In this document: positions 7,977 through 17,207 of the stretch, in pieces
How the letters are laid out: every line of letters begins with the position of its first letter
Numbering within the stretch: the stretch's first letter is position 1
NCBI GenBank assembly: GCA_001898035.1
Contig: MKRX01000005.1
Span: 173,730-237,729 of the forward strand
Source of the DNA: Armatimonadetes bacterium 55-13
GTDB taxonomy: Bacteria > Armatimonadota > Fimbriimonadia > Fimbriimonadales > Fimbriimonadaceae
DNA length: 64,000 nucleotides
Reading direction: 5' to 3'
Made by a program: the position numbers and the translations under genes
Notes under the pieces: model-generated
Database searches by the model: none
The model's input: the letters and a program-made list of their open reading frames with translations, nothing else
Told to the model about the DNA's origin: nothing

Positions 7977-9077
7977 TTATAAAGGCCTTCCGGCCTGCCC
8001 TGGTAAGGGTTCAAACACCGTCCACTTAATTTCTGGTAGAAGAGCCTTGAGGCGTTCGCTCAGTTGGACGCAACCAGGATGTTCCGTTGCAAAATGTCCA
8101 GCGGCAATTATTGGAATGGACTGCTCGTAGGCTTCGAGAGCCACATGCTGTCTCACCTCGCCCGTAATGAAAGCATCAGCGCCGGCGTCCCTTGCGGCCA
8201 AAAACTCTCCTTCCGCTGCTCCCCCCACAACCGCAACGGTTGAAATGCGTCGATCTGGCTTTCCCCAGGTCCAGCACCGAGTTCCAAGCACTCCATCTAC
8301 ATAGGCAGTAAAGGCGTCAAGGGATAAAGGCGTTTTTAGCTCACCGATCCTCCCTCCGGGCATTCCTGATTGCGAAGCAAGTCGAATAAAATCGTAGGCC
8401 GGTTCTTCGTAGGGATGTGCGTTTAGGAGTGATTTCTGAACACGACTCTGAAGGGGGGAAGGGCAGACCATCTCCACCCGGACCTCCTCAACCGTCTCAA
8501 GTGTCCCCGCCTGGCCAATGGTCGGGTTCGTTTCTGTTCCCCCGTAGAAAGAGCCCCTGCCAACTGATTGGAAAGAACACCGTGAATAAGCGCCAATGAT
8601 TCCGGCACCCGCCGAGCTACAAGCATCAATGATCGAGTCTGTTGACTCCGGGGGGCAAAAGAAGACGAGCTTTAGCTCCTCGTGGGGGGCAAAAGAGCCA
8701 AACGGCCGAATGTTCTCAAGACATAGCTTTGCTGCCAAGGCATCGTTGATGCCTCCATCTGCAACATCCCAATTGGTATGTGCCGCGGCAAAAGAAATGC
8801 CCGCACGTATGAGTTCCAGTACCGTTTTACCCTCGGTTGTGGAATCGGTCACTGCTTTTAATGGGTCGAAAAGGAGTGGATGGTGGGTCAGGAGGAACTG
8901 GGCATCGCAATCAATGGCAAATCGGACGGCATCCAGCGAGCGGTCGAGGGAGACGACAGCACGTGAAACGGGCTGAGAACGACTTCCGACCTGAAGACCG
9001 ATCTTGTCCCAGCTAAAGGCGCCGGAAACGGGGGCTATGGTTTCGAGAGCGTTGAGGACGTCCTGGACGGTTGTCAT
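7977..9077 (-). CDS. Nif3-like dinuclear metal centre protein (GTP cyclohydrolase I type 2 family)
   Basis: 366 aa, the length of the long Nif3/YqfO form with a central PII-like insertion. Metal ligands are visible in FLLTHHPLLFDP (about 62-73), AAHTNWDVADGG (about 97-108) and AAGHFATEHPG near the C-terminus. The insertion covers about residues 130-235 (HPYEEPAYDF at its end). Members form hexameric toroids with a two-metal site. The physiological reaction is uncertain, though GTP cyclohydrolase activity was reported for some homologues. The start is supported by TAGAAT (9085-9090) exactly 7 nt upstream and by the absence of a Shine-Dalgarno site, which suggests a leaderless message. Confidence 0.88.
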   Translation of the reverse strand: MTTVQDVLNALETIAPVSGAFSWDKIGLQVGSRSQPVSRAVVSLDRSLDAVRFAIDCDAQFLLTHHPLLFDPLKAVTDSTTEGKTVLELIRAGISFAAAHTNWDVADGGINDALAAKLCLENIRPFGSFAPHEELKLVFFCPPESTDSIIDACSSAGAGIIGAYSRCSFQSVGRGSFYGGTETNPTIGQAGTLETVEEVRVEMVCPSPLQSRVQKSLLNAHPYEEPAYDFIRLASQSGMPGGRIGELKTPLSLDAFTAYVDGVLGTRCWTWGKPDRRISTVAVVGGAAEGEFLAARDAGADAFITGEVRQHVALEAYEQSIPIIAAGHFATEHPGCVQLSERLKALLPEIKWTVFEPLPGQAGRPL

Positions 9078-9084
9078 GGACCGG

Positions 9085-9090
9085 ATTCTA
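9085..9090 (-). promoter_or_regulatory. -10 box of leaderless Nif3-like gene
   Basis: TAGAAT on the minus strand, 7 nt before the ATG. Confidence 0.6.
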
Positions 9091-9104
9091 CGGGGGGAGG
9101 TCCT

Positions 9105-9153
9105 AAAAAAGCGAGAGCCGGGGTTTTAGGCCCCGGCTTTGTCAAGCTCTCGC
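9105..9153 (-). terminator. Intrinsic terminator enclosing the stop codon of the 72-aa gene
   Basis: On the minus strand the stem AGCCGGGG/CCCCGGCT has loop CCTAAAA, which contains the TAA stop of the gene at 9126. The outer arm GCGAGAG/CTCTCGC extends the stem with a bulge. Six U residues follow (A-run at 9105-9110 on the plus strand). Confidence 0.8.
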
Positions 9154-9344
9154 GCTGAATAACTGTGCGGCTCTAATGAATGATTGCTGTGGAGTTGCCC
9201 CCGAGAACAAAAATCCGCCAGTTTTCTCAACGCCCGTTCGGAAACGGCGTCTAGTCCCTGCGGGCTTGTGAGACACAATCCCAACAAGGCATACGCTTCC
9301 TCTTCGGTGAGACTTAACCCGCCTGGTAAATCACCAGTAGGCAT
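9126..9344 (-). CDS. Small hypothetical protein, 72 aa
   Basis: I do not recognise a family. The product has a helical middle (LTEEEAYALLGLCLTS, AVSERALRKLADFC) with two Cys and an uncharged N-terminus, and there is no signal peptide or membrane segment. It has a good ribosome binding site (GGAGG, 5-6 nt before the ATG) and ends inside its own terminator hairpin, both of which support a real gene. It is monocistronic, lying between the Nif3-like gene and the divergent YqhQ-like gene. Function unknown. Confidence 0.65.
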   Translation of the reverse strand: MPTGDLPGGLSLTEEEAYALLGLCLTSPQGLDAVSERALRKLADFCSRGQLHSNHSLEPHSYSARELDKAGA

Positions 9345-9473
9345 ATGCTCCCTCCTTATTTAGAAGCTCACACCAACTATGACGCGATTTTCGTTCCATT
9401 TGATCCAAATGATTTACGCTTTTTGTGTTAAGACTTAAATCACCTGAAAATCACGAGGATTTTAACCGATCGG

Positions 9474-9479
9474 TATACT
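9474..9479 (+). promoter_or_regulatory. -10 box of leaderless yqhQ-like gene
   Basis: GGTATACT, with TATACT ending 6 nt before the ATG at 9486. No convincing -35 box and no Shine-Dalgarno site. Confidence 0.65.
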
Positions 9480-9485
9480 CTGACG

Positions 9486-10517
9486 ATGCCTCAGGGTGAG
9501 TATTTACAATACGGTGGTCAAGCCATCATCGAGGGCGTTATGATGCGCTCTCCCAACTACTTCTCGGTGGCATGCCGTGCCCCCAATGGGCAGATTATCC
9601 AGAAGACCGAATCGTTGGAGAAATCCTGGATAGGGCGGCAAAAGTGGCTCAAGTTCCCCCTCTTAAGAGGCTCGCTTGCGCTCATCGACGCGATGTCGCT
9701 TGGAATCAAGGCGATGAAGTTCGCTTCCGACGTCCAACTCGATCCTGCCAACCAGGCCGCCGGAGAGGGGAAGGAAGTGGCAACGAGTCAGCCTATCCAA
9801 TCAAATAAGAAGATTCAGGATGTGGCCGTCGGCGCAACGATGGTCGTGAGCTTCGCCTTTGCCCTCTTTATTTTTGTCTACCTTCCGAACTTGGTAGCGG
9901 AATTGGCGCCAAAGGCTTTTGGACCGCTGAGTGGGACCACCATCAATTTCATCGCGGGCATCATCAAACTCGTTTTCTTCCTTGGCTATATTTGGGCGAT
10001 CGGAAGGATGAAAGAGATTGGTGAGGTCTTTAAGTATCACGGAGCGGAGCACAAGGCGATCAATACGCTGGAGGCCCACGAAGATCTCAACATGGAGAAC
10101 TGTCGAGCTCAGACGCGGCTCCATCCACGCTGCGGAACCAGCTTTGCCATCATCGTTCTCTTGGTGAGCATCTTCTTGATGACCTTCGTTCCTCGTTATC
10201 CCGTCACGGGGGCTCCTGGCAATATGCTGAAGGATACGGGGCTTCGCTTCCTCATCGAATTGGCGATATTGCCTCTCGTGGCCGGTATTTCCTACGAACT
10301 CATCCGCTTTGCCGGCAAGTTTCGCAATCAGGGATTTGTGAATGCGATGTTCAAGCCGGGTCTATGGACACAGTTGCTCACAACCAAAGAGCCAGAAAGC
10401 GGCCAGATAGAAGTCGCGTTGGTGGCGCTCCAAGCGGTGGTAGATGCCGAGAGTTTGGCGAGAGAAGGGAAGACATCAACTGAGTCGGCCCCTGTGGTCG
10501 CTCAGCCAGCGAGTTAG
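9486..10517 (+). CDS. DUF1385 (YqhQ-like) membrane protein
   Basis: 343 aa. The N-terminus has the family signature YGGQAIIEGVMMRSP, and the middle has KYHGAEHKAINTLEA and TRLHPRCGTSF, the conserved His/Glu/Cys cluster that led to its description as a putative metal-dependent protein. About four membrane segments lie between residues 110 and 280. The biochemical role is not established. It begins with a leaderless-type start. Its TAG stop shares bases with the stop of the convergent DUF5658-like gene. Confidence 0.85.
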   Translation: MPQGEYLQYGGQAIIEGVMMRSPNYFSVACRAPNGQIIQKTESLEKSWIGRQKWLKFPLLRGSLALIDAMSLGIKAMKFASDVQLDPANQAAGEGKEVATSQPIQSNKKIQDVAVGATMVVSFAFALFIFVYLPNLVAELAPKAFGPLSGTTINFIAGIIKLVFFLGYIWAIGRMKEIGEVFKYHGAEHKAINTLEAHEDLNMENCRAQTRLHPRCGTSFAIIVLLVSIFLMTFVPRYPVTGAPGNMLKDTGLRFLIELAILPLVAGISYELIRFAGKFRNQGFVNAMFKPGLWTQLLTTKEPESGQIEVALVALQAVVDAESLAREGKTSTESAPVVAQPAS

Positions 10518-10816
10518 CGTGCGCTCAAGAACCAGGTGAGCCACACGCCAAAGTAGGCGGCGCTCCCCCAAAGGCAAGCTTTACGAACGAAGGGGCGATT
10601 GTGTTTGGCATACCAAGCCAACGCCACCCACGCAACGACAAGCGTGAGGCCCTTCACTAGAGCAAACAGAATCTCGCTTCGCTCAATAAAGACCCGCATG
10701 AGTGGGTTGAGTTCCACGATCTGACCACGAGCGTGAAGGACCGCCGTGGTGATCAGATCCACCAAACCAATTCCAATCAACAAGAGGATTGAGCGGGTCG
10801 GAATGACGAGGTTCAT
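10514..10816 (-). CDS. DUF5658-like small membrane protein
   Basis: About 100 aa with three hydrophobic segments (ILLLIGIGLVDLITTAVL, a central helix, and a C-terminal helix with FGVWLTWFL). The ARGQIVELNPLMR stretch between helices 1 and 2 is typical of DUF5658 proteins, whose function is unknown. I chose the ATG at 10814-10816 because TATTCT (10823-10828) ends 6 nt upstream, as in other leaderless genes here. Starts at 10822 and 10846 are also in frame. The first 134 bp overlap the 3' part of the dacB reading frame on the same strand. Confidence 0.6.
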   Translation of the reverse strand: MNLVIPTRSILLLIGIGLVDLITTAVLHARGQIVELNPLMRVFIERSEILFALVKGLTLVVAWVALAWYAKHNRPFVRKACLWGSAAYFGVWLTWFLSAR

Positions 10817-12086
10817 ACCCATAGAATAAGGCAACCGACGGGCCATCGTTTGTTTCCGCGATGGATTTCATGAAGGCGTCGGCAATATCTCGTGCTTTTA
10901 CCGATGAGCATTTGAAATGGTTGAGCAGAAGGCTTGCAATAACCGCTTCACCTTTGGCGTTCTTGACATAGCCAGAGAGCGACACAACCATATCGAGGGT
11001 GCCCGTTTTCCCGTGGAAATCAATACCTTTGAGGCGAGTCTTTAGGGTTCCGCTTTCCGGCGATGCAAGACAGCTTTTCCATAGCGGAGCGGTCGGCTGA
11101 TTGTTGGCCCATTGGAGCAATTTTGCGATCGCTCGTGACGTGACCAAATTGTGGCGACTCATCCCACTTCCATCGAAATAGCGGATATCCGCCGGGTCGA
11201 CACCGACGGTCTCAAAAAGGAAATTTTCCACTCTCTCGCGGCCGTGCCCGTACGGATCGTCAGAAATGTCTTCTCGCTTGGCGGTTGCCATGAGCATCAA
11301 ATTTTCTGCCATGTTGTTATCGCTATTGACCAAGCATGTCTTGAGGATCTCAGGAAGAGGCTTGCCCTTGATGACAAGGTCTGGCGCTCGCGATGGCACG
11401 GTGGTTACGGGATAAAATCTTCGACCGAGCACGGATGCGGCCGCTTCGTCGGGATCGGGCAGAGCTAACGTGTCGAGTCGGATTTTTGACTTGGGGAGAG
11501 TCGGGCTGTAGCGCAGGATCTTCTTAAGAGGATCATAGACCGTCTTTCCAGAGCCGAGTGATTTGTCCCGGACAAGTTTGACGCCAAAGGATCCAGGAAT
11601 GAGCTTTGGTCGGCCATTCTCCGACCACACCTCGAATGCAGATTGATCGAAGCAAAATGCGGTCACCTTAGCTGCATAGCGGTTTGGAAGATCATCTACT
11701 TCCCAAGAATCTGGTACGCCGATTCGATATGCTTGCTTCACGTAAACGGGCAATCGCCCGTCCAAGTGGAGATCCTTTCTGGCCTGGAATAGTTGCGCAT
11801 AGGTAAGGGAAGGGTCGCCCATCGACTCGACGACAATTCGGTCACTCTGTTTCCAAATCTTGGTTTTCGGCACAAAGTCAGGGCCAAGCGTGGCAAGGGC
11901 ATAGGCACAGGAGATCAATTTCTGATTGCTCGCAGGTACGACTCGCAAGTCGGTGTTGCGTTCATAGAGAACCGTGCCATCTAGCGCCTGTACGGTTGCG
12001 CTATAGACTGCGCCTTTAAGCTCTGGAACATCGAGGACGGGGTCCAGGTTATAAACGGCGAGTGTTAGGAGCAGGGAAACGATCAC
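10683..12086 (-). CDS. dacB: D-alanyl-D-alanine carboxypeptidase/endopeptidase (PBP4, S13 family)
   Basis: 467 aa starting with GTG and a hydrophobic N-terminus. The three active-site motifs of the S13 family are present: SNQK (Ser53-Lys56), SDNNMAE, and HGKTG followed by LSGY. It trims or cleaves D-Ala cross-links in the periplasm. The family normally ends some 40-50 residues after KTG, near IADAFMKSIAE. Here about 50 extra, non-homologous-looking residues follow, read out of frame over the start of the DUF5658-like gene. This suggests loss of the original stop codon or a frameshift near the end. It follows the HEAT-repeat gene by 19 bp in a likely operon. Confidence 0.85.
   Translation of the reverse strand: MIVSLLLTLAVYNLDPVLDVPELKGAVYSATVQALDGTVLYERNTDLRVVPASNQKLISCAYALATLGPDFVPKTKIWKQSDRIVVESMGDPSLTYAQLFQARKDLHLDGRLPVYVKQAYRIGVPDSWEVDDLPNRYAAKVTAFCFDQSAFEVWSENGRPKLIPGSFGVKLVRDKSLGSGKTVYDPLKKILRYSPTLPKSKIRLDTLALPDPDEAAASVLGRRFYPVTTVPSRAPDLVIKGKPLPEILKTCLVNSDNNMAENLMLMATAKREDISDDPYGHGRERVENFLFETVGVDPADIRYFDGSGMSRHNLVTSRAIAKLLQWANNQPTAPLWKSCLASPESGTLKTRLKGIDFHGKTGTLDMVVSLSGYVKNAKGEAVIASLLLNHFKCSSVKARDIADAFMKSIAETNDGPSVALFYGYEPRHSDPLNPLVDWNWFGGSDHHGGPSRSWSDRGTQPTHAGLY
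10823..10828 (-). promoter_or_regulatory. Candidate -10 box for the DUF5658-like gene
   Basis: TATTCT on the minus strand, ending 6 nt before the ATG at 10816. It lies inside the dacB reading frame. Confidence 0.4.
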
Positions 12087-12105
12087 ACGACCGGTTTACC
12101 CAAAC

Positions 12106-13104
12106 TTACAATTCTTCTGGGAACACTGGCTCGGGAATATGATCAAATTCTCCGGCTTCTATGTCGCGAGCCATGAGCCGGGCAAACTCTCGTAGTTGCG
12201 GCTCGGGATCATCTTGGGCGGCTTCCCGCAGTGCGAGAACGATCCCAGTGCGAAGTTCAGGCTGCCATTCGACCACGTGGAAGAGCCCATGGATAGCGCT
12301 CCGCCGTCCAACCTTGCTTGGAGCGGCCAGACACTCTAGCAAGACAGGTCCACCGTGCTTGTGGGGCAGGTGCCCGCCAAGAACGACACCAGCTTTGTAG
12401 ATTGTACGGGCGTAGTCGTCTTCGGCGTCCCAGATGAGGTCTCGCATGGCTTGAACGGCCAACTCTTGCTCCTTTTCGTCGCGACAGATGCTGGGTAGAT
12501 CCTCAAACAGGTCCAGTACGCACCATTGGGCAGATCTCCGATAAGGATGTTTGCGGTCTTGCAGAATGGCGATGAGCGCCGGTGTAAAGACCCGTTGACT
12601 GGCATGAGTCTCTATCTCCGTCCGAGCTTCATTTGCTACGTCCCGATCCTCGCAGTAGAGGAGTGTGATGAGCTCGGATGGGCTCAAATCCCTGATGTGC
12701 CCGACAAACCTTCCTTCTTGCCCAAGCGTCTGATTGATCTTGATTTGTCGCTGGAAAAGAGGCTCCGCACTTCGTTGAAGGTTCTTGAGCATCAATTCGA
12801 GGTTGTCGCCTCGGTCCTCATGCCAGATCGCCTCGCAACGGCCAAAGGTGCCGTAAGGAGTCTGGGCAACCACCACTTCGAACTTCTCACCATGAGCCTC
12901 AAAGGAGGCGGCGCCCGTCCAATCCGAAGCTAGCACGTGATACTCATAGCTAATCGGATGCGGTGGCCAATGAAACTTGATGCGATGGTTGGGTTTGACG
13001 GCGGTCGTCTTGCCGCCGTTCAGAGCAATCGTTCTCTCGATAAAGGAGTGCAGGTCCTCGACTACTTGCCGAGCCGCTTCTTCGACTTGATTGCTCATGG
13101 TCAT
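12106..13104 (-). CDS. HEAT-like repeat protein of unknown function
   Basis: 332 aa. The first ~130 residues form a globular domain of no family I know (KFHWPPHPISYEYHVLASDW, VVVAQTPYGTFGRCEAIWH). The remainder is alpha-helical with HEAT/PBS-lyase-like repeats, for example about 165-200 and 255-320. There is no signal peptide, so it is probably cytoplasmic. The start is supported by TAAACT (13112-13117) 7 nt upstream. It is the first gene of a likely operon with dacB and the DUF5658-like gene, but nothing in the sequence links it to cell-wall work. Confidence 0.65.
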   Translation of the reverse strand: MTMSNQVEEAARQVVEDLHSFIERTIALNGGKTTAVKPNHRIKFHWPPHPISYEYHVLASDWTGAASFEAHGEKFEVVVAQTPYGTFGRCEAIWHEDRGDNLELMLKNLQRSAEPLFQRQIKINQTLGQEGRFVGHIRDLSPSELITLLYCEDRDVANEARTEIETHASQRVFTPALIAILQDRKHPYRRSAQWCVLDLFEDLPSICRDEKEQELAVQAMRDLIWDAEDDYARTIYKAGVVLGGHLPHKHGGPVLLECLAAPSKVGRRSAIHGLFHVVEWQPELRTGIVLALREAAQDDPEPQLREFARLMARDIEAGEFDHIPEPVFPEEL

Positions 13105-13111
13105 CGAATTT

Positions 13112-13117
13112 AGTTTA
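13112..13117 (-). promoter_or_regulatory. -10 box of leaderless HEAT-repeat gene
   Basis: TAAACT on the minus strand, 7 nt before the ATG at 13104. No Shine-Dalgarno site. Confidence 0.6.
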
Positions 13118-13143
13118 GCGGATCGGCAAGTGTTTGTACTTGG

Positions 13144-15759
13144 TTAGGCTGAGACCGGTTCGGAGGACTCAAAAGTGAACGAGCCATCGGCATAGTCCAC
13201 ATTGACCACCGATCCGTCTTTCACCTGACCACCCAGAATCTGCTGCGCCAGCGGATTCATGATGTCTCGTTGAATGGCCCGCTTCAGCGGACGTGCTCCG
13301 TAGACGGGATCGAATCCTGCCGTCGCCAACTCCAGATAGGCGGCGTCCGTCAGATTCAATTCGATACGTCGCTCCTCCAGTCGCTGCATCAACTGACTTA
13401 GCTGGATGCGCACGATTTGCTTGATCTCATTCGCCCCCAGCGAGCGGAAGATGATGACGTCATCCAATCGGTTAACGAACTCGGGACGGAAGAATGCTCG
13501 GACCTCTTCCATGACCCGGTGCTTGGTCTCTTCCCAAGACCGTGGCCCGTCTTCATGACCCAATGGATCGGCATAGTTGTGTGAACCCAGGTTGCTGGTC
13601 ATGATGACCACCGTGTTCTTGAAGTCCACCGTTCGTCCCTGGCCATCGGTCAATCGACCGTCGTCCAGCAACTGCAAAAGAACATTGAACACTTCGGGGT
13701 GCGCCTTTTCAACTTCGTCCAGCAAGACGACCGCATAGGGGCGTCTTCGCACGACCTCCGTCAACTGGCCACCCTCTTCGTATCCAATGTATCCAGGAGG
13801 GGCGCCGATCAGTCGAGCCACCGAGTGCTTCTCGCCGTACTCGCTCATGTCGATTCGGACCATGGCCTTTTCGTCGTTGAACAGAAATTCGGCAAGGGCC
13901 TTGGCGGTTTCTGTCTTTCCAACGCCCGTAGGACCGAGAAAGAGGAAGGAACCGATGGGACGATTGGGATCGGCAAGGCCGGACCGCGAACGCCGAACGG
14001 CATCCGAGACCACCCGCAGGGCTTCGCTTTGCCCCACCACGCGCTGCTCCAAGAAGTCTTCCATTGAGAGAAGCTTCTGCATCTCTCCTTGAAGGAGCTT
14101 GCTCACCGGCACGCCGGTCCACTTGGAAACGACCTCGGCGATGTCCTCGCTATCGACCTCTTCCTTGAGCATTTTCCCGCCTTGCTGGACGCGAGCCAGT
14201 TCGCTGGTCTCTTCCTCCAGCTTGCGGTTCAGCGCAGGCATCTTTCCGTGCTGGATCTCCGCCGCCAAGGCGTAGTCACCCGCTTCGCTAGCGGCTTGGA
14301 ATTGCGCCCGAAGATCGTCGAGCTGTTGCTTGATCCCGCGAACGCTCTCAATCTTCTCCTTTTCCTTCTGCCAGACCGCTCGCATTGCGCTTGACCTTTC
14401 GGACAATTCCGCTAATCGCTTTTCGGTTTGCTCCAGACGTTGCTTGCTGGCATCGTCCTCTTCTTTCTTAAGGGCCTCTCGGTCGATTTCAAGCTGGCGC
14501 ATCTGACGCTCGACTTCGTCGATATCCGCCGGAACGCTGTCGATCTCGATCTTGAGACGAGATGCCGCCTCGTCCACCAAGTCGATCGCCTTGTCCGGCA
14601 GGAAGCGCTCCGTAATATAACGGTTGCTCAGAGTCGCCGCCGCCACGATCGCGGAATCGGTGATGCGCACGCCGTGATGAATCTCGTAGCGCTCTTTCAA
14701 GCCACGAAGGATAGAAATCGTCTCCTCAACCGAGGGCTCGTCCACTAGGACCATCTGGAAGCGTCGCTCCAGCGCCTTATCCTTCTCTATATAGAGTTGA
14801 TACTCCTTGAGGGTGGTGGCGCCAACGCAGCGCAGTTCGCCGCGAGCCAGCATCGGCTTCAGCATGTTCGCCGCATCCAAAGCTCCTTCCGCCTTTCCGG
14901 CGCCAACGAGCGTATGCAGCTCATCGATAAAGAGGACGATCTGACCGGCTGCATTCTTGATCTCGTCCAGAACCGCCTTGAGGCGATCTTCAAACTCGCC
15001 GCGGTATTTGGCTCCCGCCAGCATCGCGCCTAGGTCAAGGCTAATGATCGACTTGTTACGCAGGCTCTCCGGTATATCGCCACTCACGATTCGTTGGGCC
15101 AAACCCTCTACGACCGCCGTCTTACCCACGCCCGGCTCACCAATAAGAACCGGATTGTTCTTCGTTCTTCGGCTTAGGACCTGAATGACGCGCCGAATCT
15201 CCTCGTCGCGGCCAATAACCGGATCGAGCTTGTTCATGCGGGCACGAGCGGTCAAATCAACGCCGTATTTCTCCAGAGCCTGATAATTCTGCTCCGCGCT
15301 CTGGCTAGTGACCCTTCGTCCGCCGCGGAGGTCCTCCACGGCGGCCAGCAAATTCTGCTTGGTGATTCCGTTGGATCGAAGTAGCTTTCCAGCCGCCCCC
15401 GTCTCGTCGACGATCGAAAGGAGCAGGTGCTCCGTGGAAATGTATTCGTCCTGCAGGCTGTCCGCTATCGAGAACGCTTCGGTGAAAACTTTGGAAAGAC
15501 GGGAGCCAATGCTTCCACCATAATTCACCGAGCCGGAGACCTTCGGCAAACTCTCCAACTCGCGTTGAACTTCGGACTTGATGACATCCGCATCCACGCT
15601 GAGTTTTTCGAGAAGCGGCCGGGCGACGCTTTCTGGTTGAGTGAGCAAAGCCAGCAGCAAATGCTCCACCTCAACGCTGGAGTGCTTGTACTTCTCCGCG
15701 TAGGTCTGCGCCTCCTGGATGGCCTCTTGTGATTTTAGGGTTAGTTTGTCGAATCGCAT
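13144..15759 (-). CDS. clpB: ATP-dependent disaggregase ClpB
   Basis: 871 aa, full length for ClpB. The N-domain has two Clp-N repeats (1-145). NBD1 has Walker [10 protein letters not shown] and Walker [14 protein letters not shown]. The middle coiled coil covers about 400-525 ([15 protein letters not shown]), which distinguishes ClpB from ClpA/C. NBD2 has GPTGVGKTE and [14 protein letters not shown]. It solubilises aggregated proteins together with DnaK in the cytoplasm. It is monocistronic. An inverted repeat and a HAIR-like half site lie just upstream of the ATG and may be the heat-shock operator. Confidence 0.97.
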   Translation of the reverse strand: MRFDKLTLKSQEAIQEAQTYAEKYKHSSVEVEHLLLALLTQPESVARPLLEKLSVDADVIKSEVQRELESLPKVSGSVNYGGSIGSRLSKVFTEAFSIADSLQDEYISTEHLLLSIVDETGAAGKLLRSNGITKQNLLAAVEDLRGGRRVTSQSAEQNYQALEKYGVDLTARARMNKLDPVIGRDEEIRRVIQVLSRRTKNNPVLIGEPGVGKTAVVEGLAQRIVSGDIPESLRNKSIISLDLGAMLAGAKYRGEFEDRLKAVLDEIKNAAGQIVLFIDELHTLVGAGKAEGALDAANMLKPMLARGELRCVGATTLKEYQLYIEKDKALERRFQMVLVDEPSVEETISILRGLKERYEIHHGVRITDSAIVAAATLSNRYITERFLPDKAIDLVDEAASRLKIEIDSVPADIDEVERQMRQLEIDREALKKEEDDASKQRLEQTEKRLAELSERSSAMRAVWQKEKEKIESVRGIKQQLDDLRAQFQAASEAGDYALAAEIQHGKMPALNRKLEEETSELARVQQGGKMLKEEVDSEDIAEVVSKWTGVPVSKLLQGEMQKLLSMEDFLEQRVVGQSEALRVVSDAVRRSRSGLADPNRPIGSFLFLGPTGVGKTETAKALAEFLFNDEKAMVRIDMSEYGEKHSVARLIGAPPGYIGYEEGGQLTEVVRRRPYAVVLLDEVEKAHPEVFNVLLQLLDDGRLTDGQGRTVDFKNTVVIMTSNLGSHNYADPLGHEDGPRSWEETKHRVMEEVRAFFRPEFVNRLDDVIIFRSLGANEIKQIVRIQLSQLMQRLEERRIELNLTDAAYLELATAGFDPVYGARPLKRAIQRDIMNPLAQQILGGQVKDGSVVNVDYADGSFTFESSEPVSA

Positions 15760-15761
15760 AT

Positions 15762-15804
15762 CTTGAGTCTTGTAGTGTCAAATGATTGGACACTAATCAC
15801 ACTA
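15762..15804 (-). promoter_or_regulatory. Candidate heat-shock operator upstream of clpB
   Basis: On the minus strand, TTAGTGTC (15789-15796), 9 nt, then GACACTAC (15772-15779) form an 8-nt-arm inverted repeat with 7 of 8 positions complementary. A further direct copy, TTAGTGT, lies at 15798-15804. ACTCAAG (15762-15768), a perfect half of the HspR-associated repeat (CTTGAGT-N7-ACTCAAG), lies 2 nt before the start codon, with TTTGACA in the left-half position. The spacing of 9 also resembles CIRCE, but the arm sequence differs. Confidence 0.35.
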
Positions 15805-15827
15805 ACGCTTACCGATTTAATTTGGTT

Positions 15828-17132
15828 TCATTTTCCGATACAAAAATCGCGAAAGATTCTTTCAATCATGTCCGGGCTCGCCGTCTCCCCTGTAATTTGC
15901 CCCAATTCCGCCATTGCCGCTCGTAAACTCACCGCGGCCAAATCGTCAGGGCGAGGAGAGTTTAGGGTTCCTCGGGCATCCGCCAACTGAGCCTTCGCCT
16001 CCCGAAGGTGCTCCCGATGGCGTTGGGTCGGTACCGGCAGTTGCTCGGGACCGCCGGAGAAACGCTCCTTGATCCCATTGAGAAGGAGATTGATCCCTTC
16101 CCCCGTCAATGCCGAAATCCCGAGCTGATCCTTTGGGAATGCACCGAGGTCGATCTTATTGGCGATTACGAGCGCCCCCGAGTTCTCTTGAAGGAAGAGG
16201 GAGTCCTCCGCCGAGAGTCCTTGGCCTGCATCATAGACAAACCAGATCCAGTCGGCCTGAGCCGCGGCCGCTCGGGACCGTTGAATGCCAATGGACTCCA
16301 CCATATCGTTAGAGTCTCGCAATCCCGCGGTGTCGATAAGAACCACATAGTTTCCCTCGATGTCGAGTTGTTCTTCCACATAGTCTCGCGTTGTCCCCGG
16401 AATTTCCGTGACGATCGATCGATCTGCACCCAGCAGTCGATTGAGGAGGGAAGACTTCCCGGCATTCGGAGGACCTACGATGGCGATTCGGAGGCCTTCC
16501 CGCACGATCCTCGCCGATTGGGAGCGTTCCAGCAGAGCTTCAATAGAGTCCGTCACCGAATCAAGCCTTGGATTGAGGTCACCCAGATCAACCTCGCCGA
16601 CTTCCTCGCTAAAGTCCACACTCGCTTCCACCGCCGCCAGAATTCCTGTCACCTGGTCGGATAGGTCTCGAACCACCCGGTGAAGCGCCCCCTCGCGGTG
16701 GAGGTTCGCTAATTTCATCTGGGCGGCCGTCTGCGCCTCAATCGTATCGCGGACCGCTTCCGCCTCCGTTAGATCGATTCTTCCGTTCAGAAAGGCTCGC
16801 TGAGTAAACTCGCCCCCCTCCGCCGCTCTTGCTCCGTGATTCAGGCATTCATGAAGGAGCCCTTGAATTGCCGCACGTGAGCCGTGAATGGAGAGCTCAA
16901 CCGATTCTTCCCCCGTGTAGCTTCGCCCCGCCTCAAACATCACCCCATAGCCGTCATCCCCGGTTGAGAACCCTCCGTAATAGAGGTGGCGTTCCTGAGC
17001 TTCACTCGGGAACCCCTTGAAGACGCTTCTCCCGATGGACCAAGCCTCAGAACCCGAAAGCCGAATAACGGAGACCGCCGCCGGACCGGGGCCAGTGATG
17101 GGAGCGACGATCGTATCGAACAAGGAACTCAT
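15828..17132 (-). CDS. mnmE: tRNA uridine-5-carboxymethylaminomethyl modification GTPase MnmE
   Basis: 434 aa. The N-terminal folate-binding domain starts FDTIVAPITGPGPAAVSVIRLSG. A helical domain and an inserted G domain follow (GPPNAGKSSLLN near 217-228, DTAGLR, NKID). The C-terminus FCIGK carries the catalytic Cys of the family. With MnmG it modifies U34 of certain tRNAs. TAGAAT (17141-17146) ends 8 nt before the ATG. GAAGGGGA before the ATG could also act as a weak ribosome binding site. Confidence 0.96.
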   Translation of the reverse strand: MSSLFDTIVAPITGPGPAAVSVIRLSGSEAWSIGRSVFKGFPSEAQERHLYYGGFSTGDDGYGVMFEAGRSYTGEESVELSIHGSRAAIQGLLHECLNHGARAAEGGEFTQRAFLNGRIDLTEAEAVRDTIEAQTAAQMKLANLHREGALHRVVRDLSDQVTGILAAVEASVDFSEEVGEVDLGDLNPRLDSVTDSIEALLERSQSARIVREGLRIAIVGPPNAGKSSLLNRLLGADRSIVTEIPGTTRDYVEEQLDIEGNYVVLIDTAGLRDSNDMVESIGIQRSRAAAAQADWIWFVYDAGQGLSAEDSLFLQENSGALVIANKIDLGAFPKDQLGISALTGEGINLLLNGIKERFSGGPEQLPVPTQRHREHLREAKAQLADARGTLNSPRPDDLAAVSLRAAMAELGQITGETASPDMIERIFRDFCIGK

Positions 17133-17195
17133 TCCCCTTCATTCTATTCAGGCCGGGCCTCCCAGGCCCTTAACGGCGTAGTAATAAATAGGAAG

Positions 17196-17201
17196 TAAAC
17201 T
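17196..17201 (+). promoter_or_regulatory. -10 box of leaderless transaldolase-like gene
   Basis: TAAACT ending 6 nt before the ATG at 17208. Confidence 0.6.
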
Positions 17202-17207
17202 GAGCCC

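Noticed and set aside
16008-16664. A 218-aa plus-strand reading frame
   Set aside because: Antisense to mnmE, a shadow of its codons.
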